A stretch of 64,000 nucleotides of DNA from Blastocystis hominis. Taxonomy: Eukaryota; Sar; Bigyra; Opalinata; Blastocystidae. The notes under the pieces are model-generated. The model had not been told where the DNA came from. It saw nothing but the letters and a program-made list of their open reading frames with translations, and made no database searches. Below are positions 55,071-64,000 of this stretch, piece after piece. The first letter of the stretch is position 1; every line of letters starts with the position of its first letter. The translations under genes and the position numbers were made by a program. The stretch is from the NCBI RefSeq assembly GCF_000151665.1, contig NW_013171829.1, forward strand, positions 115,502 to 179,501, in the 5' to 3' direction.

Positions 55071-56204
55071 TATTCCGTGGCCTCCACCACTCCTTGTTCA
55101 CTGATTCCAAATGAAGCTTCTCCTTCAGGTAAACAGGGAGAATCCACCACTTTACAAATTCGGGTTGTTCCACGCCCTTTCTTCAATCGCAATCTACACA
55201 TCATTTCAAACTCACTCCTTTCTTTACCTCGTTGTACTCGCATGAGCCATTATGTTTCCTCCGATCGGCTTCAATGGATCCTTCGCGAACACTCCAGTAT
55301 CCGGATTCGCCACCACTTGATTTGTTACTACCACCGCTACTCCAAATTCATCTGCCAGTTTTTGTAAACCACGAAGAAATTGAGCCAAGTTTTGTTGACG
55401 TGTTGATAATTCGCCTCTGCCTGTATAATCCGTACGAAACAAGGCTGTTGCTGAATCCACTATCACCAAAGCAAATCGACTCTCCGACATCAGTGCTCCC
55501 GCTTGCATCAATAATTGCATTTGATGCTCACTGTTGTATGCTCGGGCATAAGCCACATTATCCATCACATCGTTTGGATCTAGACCAAAACGTTGACTGA
55601 TTTGGGCAAGTCGTTCCGGTCGGAATGTGCCTTCTGTATCGATATAGAGCGCCTTTCCTTCGCCTCCGCCTTGTTCCACAGGAAGTTGACAGATTACACA
55701 AAGTGTGTGACAGAGCTGCGTTTTGCCTGTTCGAAACTCTCCATACAGTTCGGTCAACGAACCTGTTTCCATTCCTCCGCCAAGAATTGCATCCAATTCT
55801 TTACAACCTGTAGAAATGTGAATTATGTCTTCTCGCACTTTACTATATTCTGTCGCCTAAATCGATTAGTATATTCGAATTAATATATACATACAGATGT
55901 AAAACCCATAGGAACCAACTTGGTAGCAGCTTGTTGAATCTTGATAGCTTTTGCTTCACTAATTCCCTTCACTTCTATTAATTTCTTCATCGTGGTCATT
56001 GCTACCTAGATTCAAACCATTTCCAATCCCTCACTGATTCAACTGTGTAATATCCTCCTTCCTGAAGCTTCTTTATATCACTAGCATTGATTCCTGCTCC
56101 TTCTAGTTTATCTAGAGGTAACGGCCCGTTTGTCTAGATTTTGGTGGCAAAACCACAACTCGTACTCGGTCCTCAATAGACATATCCTGCATTTGTTCTT
56201 GCAT
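55071..56204 (-). CDS. RAD51: Recombinase RAD51
   Basis: An N-terminal helix-hairpin-helix region ([32 protein letters not shown]) is followed by the RecA core. GEFRTGKTQ is Walker [21 protein letters not shown] holds Walker B, and [29 protein letters not shown] and [20 protein letters not shown] complete it. STTR and TRICK..DSPCLPE favour RAD51 over DMC1. Introns of 32, 29, 38 and 34 nt are inferred, and all phases close. It forms filaments on single-stranded DNA for homologous recombination. The stop TAA is encoded at 55071-55073, with a TGTTTGAT variant about 30 nt further on. Confidence 0.92.
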
Positions 56205-57037
56205 CTTCTATTCGATTTTTTGTACAATATATAAGAATGAAAAGTATTTGTGTAGAAAAAAGCTTGTAAGTAATGCGGATTTGATGCACAGTATTACCAA
56301 TCAAATGAAAATGAAGGGATTTGAAAGCAGAAGAGTATATTTGAATATAGAATGATGGTGGATGATAGAGATGGTGTTAGTGGTATGGAAATGAAGAGAA
56401 TCTAAAATGGGCGGGAAGTGTTTATGCTCCAAATGTTGAATATGAGTACTTGAAGTGATATAGAACAGATTATTCGAAATCGGATTGGAAATGGAGTTAG
56501 TTTGGAGTTAGAAGAATATTGAATAGTACTATTTATAAATTCACTTTGTCATACATCCATTGAATCGAAATGAATGAATAAAGAATCAAAGATTGTGTGT
56601 ATGAGTGTGTTTGTGAGAGGGTACACTTTGTTTGTGACAGGCACAGTGATAGCCGCAATGATTTCGATATTATTGTCTGCGGAAGGTTACCTGCGTTCGT
56701 ATGTCTTGAAAGAAGTAATTTGATTCTAGAATATTATCTACGCCACTAATAAAGAAGACTATTGTGATGGGTAGAGGTTATTAAGTTGGTCTAAGTGAAG
56801 ATGGTCCAATTGATATAGAAAGTGATTATTCTTTGTGCACTTATGATTTTCGTGAGGATCGGTTGTAAATATTGGTGTAAAATGTGTTTATGATAAGAAA
56901 GTGGGAAGTAGAGAATCGTCGATTATTTTTGTTTGGTAAATATATGGAGTAATGCAATTTATAACAATAATAATAATAATAGATGGAGTCCTCGCGGTTT
57001 ACCTAGTTCGTTAACATCGTAATAATAGGAATTACTG
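56205..57037. other. AT-rich intergenic region
   Basis: About 830 bp with no recognisable gene, RNA or repeat. Composition shifts here to the AT-rich state seen at 2.7-8.5 kb and 58-64 kb. Confidence 0.5.
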
Positions 57038-58012
57038 ATGATATTTAGTGAGGAGTTTAGCAATATAAACGAAATGGATAGTGGGAAGGGATTTAGTGTG
57101 TTGTATCTGCGCAATGTGTGTTACGACAGTGAATCATCTCGAATTGTACTATTTGGTAATGAGGTGGACAAGTCTTTGCTATTTGGGATGATGAAGAGTG
57201 AATATGTGCATTATAATACTGATAATAGAGCTTCCTCGAGATGATTTTTTCGCTGTTGTGGACGGCGTTTACCCCAAAGCCGCCGAATGGAAAGAAATCA
57301 GCTCGATTGGTAGTTAAATGTTTCTGGATGCGACGTGGACGGCGAGTTCTTCGTGCAGAAAGAAGACATCAGCAATCTGATGCTATCGACCACAACCGAT
57401 GGAGAGTTTTCGACTGCCAATCTGATCCATGGCTATTCGTTCAATCCTCTTCCAGAGAACAGCTATTTCTTGCTTTCTACGCTGAGTGAAGACTACGACA
57501 ATTACGAAGCAGAGAAGAATCGAGAAGAATCGAAGCTGGATTTCTTGCTGAATAGCCATCAGAATTTTGCTGCAGCAGAAATCGGGATTTCTCGAAAGAA
57601 CCGACCGATTCTTTCGCGAATTCGCCAGCCTTCGGTTGCTCAGTTAAATTCGGATGATGCGATAATCGAAGAAGAAGAAGAAGAAGAAGAAGAAGAATCA
57701 GGAGGAGAAGGCAATGAATCATCCGATGACTATAGCGATGTCTCTAGTATTCCTCCGAATTCTCAAATGAGTACTGGGCATCATTTGAGAAACTTCTCGT
57801 CGGTGTCCTTAACTCGAGGGGAAAACGATGTAGATGTGTTTCCCAAGATGGATGTTAGAACTCCCAGCATTGTAGCTCGAGAACAGCGGGGAGAAACTGT
57901 GAGTACGCATCGAAGAACTCCAAGTATGGGGATTGTGAGTCGTCATGTGGATGATTATTCAAGTCTGGGAGTACGATCTTCAAAAGGAAGCAGAGTATCA
58001 AGTGAAAAATGA
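57038..58012 (+). CDS. Acidic Ser-rich hypothetical protein, exon structure unresolved
   Basis: An N-terminal part (GKGFSVLYLRNVCYDSES, then KLPRDDFFAVVDGVYPKAAE after a 31-nt intron) and a C-terminal exon (EDISNLMLSTTTDGEFSTAN, an 11-Glu run, a Ser-rich tail ending SSKGSRVSSEK, TGA) clearly read as coding. The junction near 57310-57350 does not close in phase by any GT-AG pair I tried, so a splice, a frameshift or a sequence error is unresolved. No family was recognised; the YLRNVCYD string faintly recalls GT61-like proteins. A TGTTTGTG variant follows near 58030. Confidence 0.45.
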
Positions 58013-59094
58013 AAAGTGTTTGAAATGTTTGTGTGTGATAAATGTGTCAAAAGGGGAGGGAATATGGGAAGTTGGCAGGCAAATTGAAGGCAGAGAATAG
58101 AATTCGAGGTAGGGAATAAAGTAGATAGTATAATATTAACAATGCCAAATCGAATGTGGGATGTGGAATCATCAAAGAATTACTATTGAAGAAGGAGAGT
58201 AACTCAGAACAAACTAATTCAATACAGCAGTATTTCAATGTTCATTATATGTTTTTGCCATTCAGTAATATCGATTACACGCATATATATGTATATCGAA
58301 TTACTCTAACAAGCATTATTCAAATTCATTATTCGATTGCTTTGTTCGTAACTGGAAAATGATGAATGAGCCTAAATTGCTTTATCGATAGTTCTTATAT
58401 ATTGAATATCTAATAGATTTATCATTCTTGTGATAAACATAAAATGAATGATGTTTATTCAGTAATGAGTATTATGATATGACATAATAAAGGGAATATC
58501 AAATATCCTAGCCTTCAAAACATCATATTTAGTTGATTAATAATATTACACATTGATTTATTATTGGTACACAACGCAACAACAACATCCTTAATTAATA
58601 CTATTCATTTTCTCAAATCTACTCATAAAGGAATGAAACAAAAGTAGTTCGTACAACAAATGAGACGTTATTACTGCTATTCTTTAGTGAAAACAATATT
58701 CCTCACATTATTATTGCCATTCAAATAGCATTCCCACATTTTATTGCTTTTTATAAAGTGGTGTTAGAGAAAACTGAATATATGAATGTGATCATTTCCC
58801 CATAAGATCATATACAAAAAAGCAAGCAGTGTTCTTTGATATTTTGCGGTTCTAAATGTATGATCGCATAGAATAAGCTATAATAGATACATTGCGATAG
58901 GAGGTGAAACATGTTATGCAAAAACTTCAGGTTATCATTATGGTTTATCAATTGACATTCTGATCGAGGAATAATAGACTCTTGTCAAAAGAGGGACAAT
59001 CCCCTTTATGTATTGATCACAATAGTAACCACTTTATAGAGAATTGAAGCTTGAAATAACTACTCAATTCTTATTTCGGAAAATCTACTTTTCC
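58013..59094. other. AT-rich intergenic region
   Basis: About 1.1 kb, strongly AT-rich. No frame longer than chance, no RNA gene and no repeat array seen. Confidence 0.5.
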
Positions 59095-59430
59095 TCATTT
59101 GTAGTATAATGTACATACATCATTTTCCATTCCTTTTTCATAATTCAAGCGTGCTACTATAGTTCCATTTGGATCCTCAATGGTCGCATTCCCATTAAGA
59201 AGCCCATCTTTTACTGACGCTTTCAAAGTGTATCCAAGGTGAGGAGAACCAATTTCACACAAGGCTTGCCTTTCAATTATGGTTTTATTCACAATTGGAA
59301 ATTCACTACAAATACAATTATTCCATATGCTTAAATCTTCTTTATTTCTTTCTACACCTAAACTAGTCATTAAATAGTATCTACTTCCATAACATTTATT
59401 GGGGCAGGTTGAAATTCTCTGATCATTCAT
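59095..59430 (-). CDS. Small hypothetical protein, MORN-like end
   Basis: From the first in-frame ATG (about 59430) the frame gives some 111 residues. The tail LLNGNATIEDPNGTIVARLN and YEKGMENDVCTLYY has a MORN-like rhythm (L-x-G, then G-x-x-x-A, Y-x-x-G). Several Cys residues suggest disulfides or metal binding. The frame is open further upstream without an ATG, so it may be a fragment of a larger decayed gene. Confidence 0.35.
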   Translation of the reverse strand: MNDQRISTCPNKCYGSRYYLMTSLGVERNKEDLSIWNNCICSEFPIVNKTIIERQALCEIGSPHLGYTLKASVKDGLLNGNATIEDPNGTIVARLNYEKGMENDVCTLYYK

Positions 59431-59956
59431 TTTATTTACAAATATGATATCTTTGATGAACGGAACACAATAATAAAGAGAAAAAGAAATGTATTTTTGC
59501 AATTCCACATATTCGACTTATTTTGATGATTGGATTTGAAATTCTTTAATAGCAGTACAATCATTTACGTTAAATGAAATGATTAATAGTGAATCAATAA
59601 GAGTAAAATTGATTAGGGTAAAAACACAAATTGGTAGCGAATAATCGACAATCTATGCTTGTCAAATTAATAAATTCTATATGGAGTATGTGGTATGTAG
59701 TGTAAGAACTCATTTATCAGAATTGATTGATATACAACTTTAGATCGATATTTCTCTCCAAATTCACTTCTTAATCAATTTATATATTCACTACATATAA
59801 ATTCACCCATGGAAGTATCATCATCATCATTCTAACCTTTTTTTAGCAATTCTGTGAATATCAATCGTTAGGAAACTATAAAAAAGATTTCGCATGTTTG
59901 TACAATAATATGCATAGAATTAATGTAAACAACAAACAAGAATACCAATATCATTG
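59431..59956. other. Intergenic spacer holding the VWA gene's 3' signal
   Basis: AT-rich. The minus-strand octamer TGTTTGTT (AACAAACA at 59931-59938) lies just downstream of the VWA gene's stop. Nothing else recognised. Confidence 0.55.
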
Positions 59957-62900
59957 TTAAGAAATACCAACGAATCGTTTATACTCTTGGATTGTAGTAT
60001 TTGTAATCACTCGTATAAAATCTGTCTCTGTTGCAACTGCTGTACTATCAACAATTTCTGAACCCAAAGCTGATTGCATGAAAAAAGCCGTTCTAATTAG
60101 TAAATCATTAGAAACAGGCATAAACATTACTCGGATTCCTTTGAATCGACGAATCCTATCATAAATCAGAGTCCATACTTTTTCAAAGCTCATATGATAT
60201 GTTTCATTATAGTCGTAAGAACAACCATTTTTCTTGTTACCATCTTCATGATTGTGGGCATCTCCAACGATAAGAATCAAATGATTGTAATTATCATAAG
60301 GTGGTTGTTTCATTTGTTCTAACGCTCGAATCAATCCTCCTTGGATATCCTCACATGTGTCTCCTCCACCACTTGCTCTAAATGAATCAAGTTTGTGTTT
60401 CAACCATTCAAAATCACTAGTAATGCGTTCTGCTTGCTCTCCATGTAAATGGTCTTCGAAATCTTTATACTGTACTACTTGACCCACAATTCCTCCTTCA
60501 GGAAGATGATAATCTTTCTCGATCTTCTTTAACTGATTCAATATTTGTACAATGTTATCTCTAGTTGCATTGATATACGGGTCCATTGATCCTGTTGTAT
60601 CCATCACAATACTCAAGCAGAAATTCACCTGTTTTTTGCTTGCTACCTTTCGTTTTTGCATCAGCTTCTTATCAGGTAATATAACTCCATCCATCTTGAT
60701 TCCGGAAGTGAGGCTAGGATCCAAGAATCGTTCTTCTTCAAACTCTTCTGTGTTACACAACCAAACTGCAGCATTGCTGATCCATCGCGCGGTTCCATCT
60801 TCTGTGAACTCCAAAAACAGTTTCGATGCAGCTGTATCAATTATCATCCTGCCTTCATCACTTCCTTGATTCTTCTCCCTCACCATAATCGAAGCATGTC
60901 CTTCACTTTCTCTGGCAAATACACGGAATCCAATTCCTTCGAATTGATATTCACTCAGTGTACAAAGTGTTCTTCCCTCAAAAATACTTACTATCCCAAA
61001 ATCCAGACGAGACAAGTTAGAATAGTTCAATGCATCTCCTCCAATTGTGATGAAATGGCCTGCTTCGGGTGCTTCGTTTTTTACTCGTTTCATCACTTTA
61101 CCTCCTTTTATGGTTTTTTCTTTGTCTCCCACTGCTTCAAATCCATAGAATTTCTTAAAGTACAAATCAGCTTCATATGTAAATGGATAGTTCTCCAAAA
61201 ACCAGAATACACCGCCTCCTCTCCTATTGAATTCGTGGACACAGCTCACAAAGGCATCTGCATAATGATCTACACTATTATCACATTCTTTTGCCATGAT
61301 TCCATCTCCAGGAGAACAGGTTATGAACGTCATTCGATATTTGCCGCTCATCAACTCATTAATTGCAGATATGTAATCAAATGCATAACGGATGTTAAAC
61401 CCTTTCCCTATGGGCTTTCCATTAATATTCCTGTCTCCGAGTTTCAATATGGGAGAGAACCTTTCACTCTCCACAACTTTTCCATTTCTCAAGACTTCCT
61501 CTGTGATAAACTCATCAATCACGTTTCCTTTCTCATCTTTCTCTCCTCGACACAAATAAAGAATAATGAACAAAATCGAATAGTGACCAAACGCTCCATC
61601 CACTCCCAAGTCATATCTGCTGTCGTTAATATCATTAATCTTTTTCATTGCATCTTTTCCATCCGTCTCATCATTGAATCGAACACTACTCAATGTTGTT
61701 TCATAAATACTGGGAATATTGCAGATTGTCTTTGTCAATTCTCCATAAGTCTTGTCAAATGTTCCATTCCAAATCATTCCATCTATTTTCTTCTCTGGAA
61801 CTGCATTCGTATTGGTATTGACTGATGGAGTTGTCAGGTTCATCAAGGTCTCGGACAGTCGAGCAGGATTTGAATTCCAAATCATCGTGGGGAACAAATC
61901 TTCAAATCCACACAAATACAAGCCAATTCCTATTCCAAGATAGGTCATTTCGATTCCACTCACAATCGATTTGATTTCTGCTCTTGAATCATTACACAAC
62001 ATACCATTTGTTAACACCATCATTATAGAATCGAATGATCGAGCGTTACAAGTACTACAAGCATAACGAATACAATCAGGCAAGCAAGTATTTTGACAAG
62101 GAGACAGAAATGCATGATACAACGCAGCCACAATATTGCTTTCCCACAAATCCATCGATGATATGCCTGTTGCTACACGAATGATTTGAGACGAAGCCAC
62201 CCACAAATCAATGCATGGCAGTTGCATATTACTTAGATTTCGAAGCATTGTGAAGATCGTGATCAATGAATGAACTCGGTTTGTTTCACTGAATGCGATT
62301 GAAGAGCAATCAATCACAATACTTGCATTGTAACTTCGAATCTTTTCACTTCCAAGCTTCTTGAAAAACTTGCCATCTCCCGTTTTGCTAACCACATATT
62401 TGATGTAGTTTGCCATATGAATCGAAGTTCCTGAAGTGGATGCAACAAAGGCTGTCGACTTATTGGGAACGAACAGAGACATGTTCATTGCCTCAAATAG
62501 GTTTTCACCTTGAATCACTCCATTCAACGTTCTTAACACAGTACTATTACATCTTGATTTTGGATATGCATAAAGATTTTCCTCGTTCACATTAACTTTT
62601 CTAGCTGAGACTACATTGGGAAGAGATATAATAGCCACCATAGACTTGTTCTCTGCAAATTTCTTATTCAAATCGTCCTGAAGATTTTGAGCATAGTGTA
62701 ACTCAGAAGAAACGTTCATTACTCTGTTAGTTTCAAGTTTATGTAAACTAAAAAAGATCCTTATCCACCTCTGATTTGATGCATTGAAAAGATCATCGAT
62801 ATTATCAACGAAAAACAAATTATCTGGAATATTTGCTCGTAATGAATTTTCAAGAAGAGATTGATTAGTTGCATTTAATGCTTCCTTATTCTTTCCCTTT

Positions 62901-64000
62901 ATGCACAATAAAAATAAATGTGTATACGTTTTAAATACGTTCTTCACTTCATTTTCTTGAGACATCAGTTGTTCACTAAATCCATCACTCACAATCACGA
63001 TAGGATCGTTCTCGTCAAATTGATCTTTCACTGTCAATAGATCCAGAGGAGTCGAGGGCATTTTTACAACTTCTTCCATGTCAAATAAGAAGGAGATAAT
63101 TTCACGAATCGATCGATCTTTCATAGAAACATGCACACCTTTATATCTCCCACAGAACACATACAGATTGAATGAAATGCCAAGTTCCTTCATGATGGTA
63201 ATCAGTATGGATGTTATGATTGACCTCATTCTTAATTTTCCTTTTCTCAAGCTGCAATTTGTATCAATAATGATATTTATTGCTGAGAACAGCCTATAAC
63301 TCCTGTAGTTCGCTGCTTTCATTAACTCAATAATACTAACAGACTTACTGACAACAATATCGACAACGGTATCGTCAATACTGCAATCCGTTTTGTCCAG
63401 TAATAATTTAGATATGGAGTCTTTCTTACTGTTTGGTTCTACATATTTTTTAACTGTTCGACGTTTATATACCATCTGAAACATATCATTCATGCTCATA
63501 TTATTTATCACATCAATAAAAGCCTTGTAATTGACAGACTTATACTCTTCATTATTTCCAATCTGGTCTGAATGATTGTTTTTTCTGTTGCTTGGCTTCG
63601 CTGCAGTTGTCTTATTGAGTTTATTTTCATTGGCAAGAATCACTTGAGTCCGCTGATTTATCTTGCTTTTAGAAGCCTCGGTTATTGATCCATATATTAT
63701 TGTTGTAGGGTTCATACCACTTTCTAACAACGGCTCTGCATTATCAACTACAGTATTAACACTTATTTCTTCATGATATTCATCAACACATTTGGTTTCT
63801 TTATGATTGTAATTCTGTTTTGCTAATTTAAGCATTTTAGGATCTGAGATCCACTCCAATACTGATTGTTCATAGAATATTGTATTGAAAATGGACTCGA
63901 CCGCTTTTCTTATTGATGGAAGAATAATATCATTTACGCATCCATTCAAAATAGACATTATTTCTTCTCTTTCATTATCATTTGCAGATAAGATAACCAA
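59957..64000 (-). CDS. Large VWA-domain protein, intronless, 5' end outside window
   Basis: An uninterrupted frame of 1,347 codons runs off the right edge. The C-terminal ~230 residues are a von Willebrand A domain: FCLSIVMDTTGSMDPYINAT (MIDAS-like DxTxS), VGQVVQYKDFEDH, GGGDTCEDIQGGL and HLILIVGDAHNH, resembling VwkA-type VWAs. A second, degenerate VWA-like region lies near 63.0-63.4 kb (NIIIDTNCSLRKGKLRM, DPIVIVSDGFSEQL), and a third near 62.2-62.3 kb (ASIVIDCSSIAFSET). The middle holds unrecognised globular sequence (GGGVFWFLENYPFTYEADLY). No signal peptide can be judged without the start. VWA domains mediate metal-dependent protein contacts; the role is unknown. It is AT-rich and intron-free, unlike the 9-56 kb genes. 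The stop TAA is encoded. Confidence 0.7.
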   Translation of the reverse strand: MVILSANDNEREEIMSILNGCVNDIILPSIRKAVESIFNTIFYEQSVLEWISDPKMLKLAKQNYNHKETKCVDEYHEEISVNTVVDNAEPLLESGMNPTTIIYGSITEASKSKINQRTQVILANENKLNKTTAAKPSNRKNNHSDQIGNNEEYKSVNYKAFIDVINNMSMNDMFQMVYKRRTVKKYVEPNSKKDSISKLLLDKTDCSIDDTVVDIVVSKSVSIIELMKAANYRSYRLFSAINIIIDTNCSLRKGKLRMRSIITSILITIMKELGISFNLYVFCGRYKGVHVSMKDRSIREIISFLFDMEEVVKMPSTPLDLLTVKDQFDENDPIVIVSDGFSEQLMSQENEVKNVFKTYTHLFLLCIKGKNKEALNATNQSLLENSLRANIPDNLFFVDNIDDLFNASNQRWIRIFFSLHKLETNRVMNVSSELHYAQNLQDDLNKKFAENKSMVAIISLPNVVSARKVNVNEENLYAYPKSRCNSTVLRTLNGVIQGENLFEAMNMSLFVPNKSTAFVASTSGTSIHMANYIKYVVSKTGDGKFFKKLGSEKIRSYNASIVIDCSSIAFSETNRVHSLITIFTMLRNLSNMQLPCIDLWVASSQIIRVATGISSMDLWESNIVAALYHAFLSPCQNTCLPDCIRYACSTCNARSFDSIMMVLTNGMLCNDSRAEIKSIVSGIEMTYLGIGIGLYLCGFEDLFPTMIWNSNPARLSETLMNLTTPSVNTNTNAVPEKKIDGMIWNGTFDKTYGELTKTICNIPSIYETTLSSVRFNDETDGKDAMKKINDINDSRYDLGVDGAFGHYSILFIILYLCRGEKDEKGNVIDEFITEEVLRNGKVVESERFSPILKLGDRNINGKPIGKGFNIRYAFDYISAINELMSGKYRMTFITCSPGDGIMAKECDNSVDHYADAFVSCVHEFNRRGGGVFWFLENYPFTYEADLYFKKFYGFEAVGDKEKTIKGGKVMKRVKNEAPEAGHFITIGGDALNYSNLSRLDFGIVSIFEGRTLCTLSEYQFEGIGFRVFARESEGHASIMVREKNQGSDEGRMIIDTAASKLFLEFTEDGTARWISNAAVWLCNTEEFEEERFLDPSLTSGIKMDGVILPDKKLMQKRKVASKKQVNFCLSIVMDTTGSMDPYINATRDNIVQILNQLKKIEKDYHLPEGGIVGQVVQYKDFEDHLHGEQAERITSDFEWLKHKLDSFRASGGGDTCEDIQGGLIRALEQMKQPPYDNYNHLILIVGDAHNHEDGNKKNGCSYDYNETYHMSFEKVWTLIYDRIRRFKGIRVMFMPVSNDLLIRTAFFMQSALGSEIVDSTAVATETDFIRVITNTTIQEYKRFVGIS

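Noticed and set aside
1-64000. Insertion sequences, CRISPR arrays, rRNA genes
   Set aside because: None found on either strand by inspection.

Overview
The window is nuclear DNA of a gene-dense, intron-rich microbial eukaryote, and the signals point to the gut stramenopile Blastocystis. I infer well over 100 spliceosomal introns, nearly all GT-AG and 27-40 nt long, most of them 28-35 nt. The octamer TGTTTGTT recurs at gene 3' ends. In Blastocystis this octamer is known to lie just downstream of poly(A) sites, and there the poly(A) tail often completes the stop codon. The genes also fit an anaerobe with mitochondrion-related organelles: a complex I subunit, a 2Fe-2S ferredoxin and an ARMC1-like protein. 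No organism name was supplied, so this assignment is inference.

Layout. 1-2.7 kb: HMG-box protein (cut by the window edge), NDUFA13, VHS-GAT protein. 3-5.9 kb: AT-rich MORN/leucine-rich-repeat gene built from tandem exon-intron copies, with one internal TAG. 5.9-8.5 kb: AT-rich, no supported gene. 8.5-34.6 kb: dense block with two-domain cytidine deaminase, NDC80, VPS26C, a membrane C2H2 protein, two ubiquitin-conjugating enzymes (UBE2K-like, PEX4), a GT49 glycosyltransferase, a cold-shock-domain protein, an intronless MATE transporter, an ADA3-like protein, RPC1 (RNA polymerase III), ferredoxin, a CCCH zinc-finger protein, ARMC1-like, RRP40, RPS13, CNBP, tRNA-Ser(AGA) and a choline/ethanolamine phosphotransferase. 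35-38 kb: intronless Hsp70-like protein with a very long inter-domain insert. 38.2-50.5 kb: one huge VPS13-type lipid-transfer gene. 50.8-56.2 kb: a second glycosyltransferase, RPL17, OST3/6, RAD51. 56-64 kb: AT-rich again, with a poorly resolved acidic gene and a large intronless VWA protein running off the right edge.

Main observation. In eight genes (CDA, NDC80, PEX4, RPC1, ferredoxin, ARMC1-like, CEPT, OST3/6) a T in codon position 1 lies exactly four bases upstream of TGTTTGTT. Cleavage after that T plus the poly(A) tail would give TAA. Seven of the eight have no encoded stop at that point; ferredoxin has a redundant TGA there. A ninth gene (ADA3-like) fits with the variant TGTTTGAG. In CEPT the inferred end is KKIE, a dilysine ER-retrieval signal that the encoded read-through would destroy. 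In ARMC1-like it restores the short hydrophobic, tryptophan-ending tail of the family.

No operons are claimed. Several same-strand neighbours are only 7-33 nt apart (octamer to next ATG), so 3'-end formation is probably what separates them. Exon joins were made by eye, using frame, GT-AG and homology, so individual boundaries may be off by a few codons.
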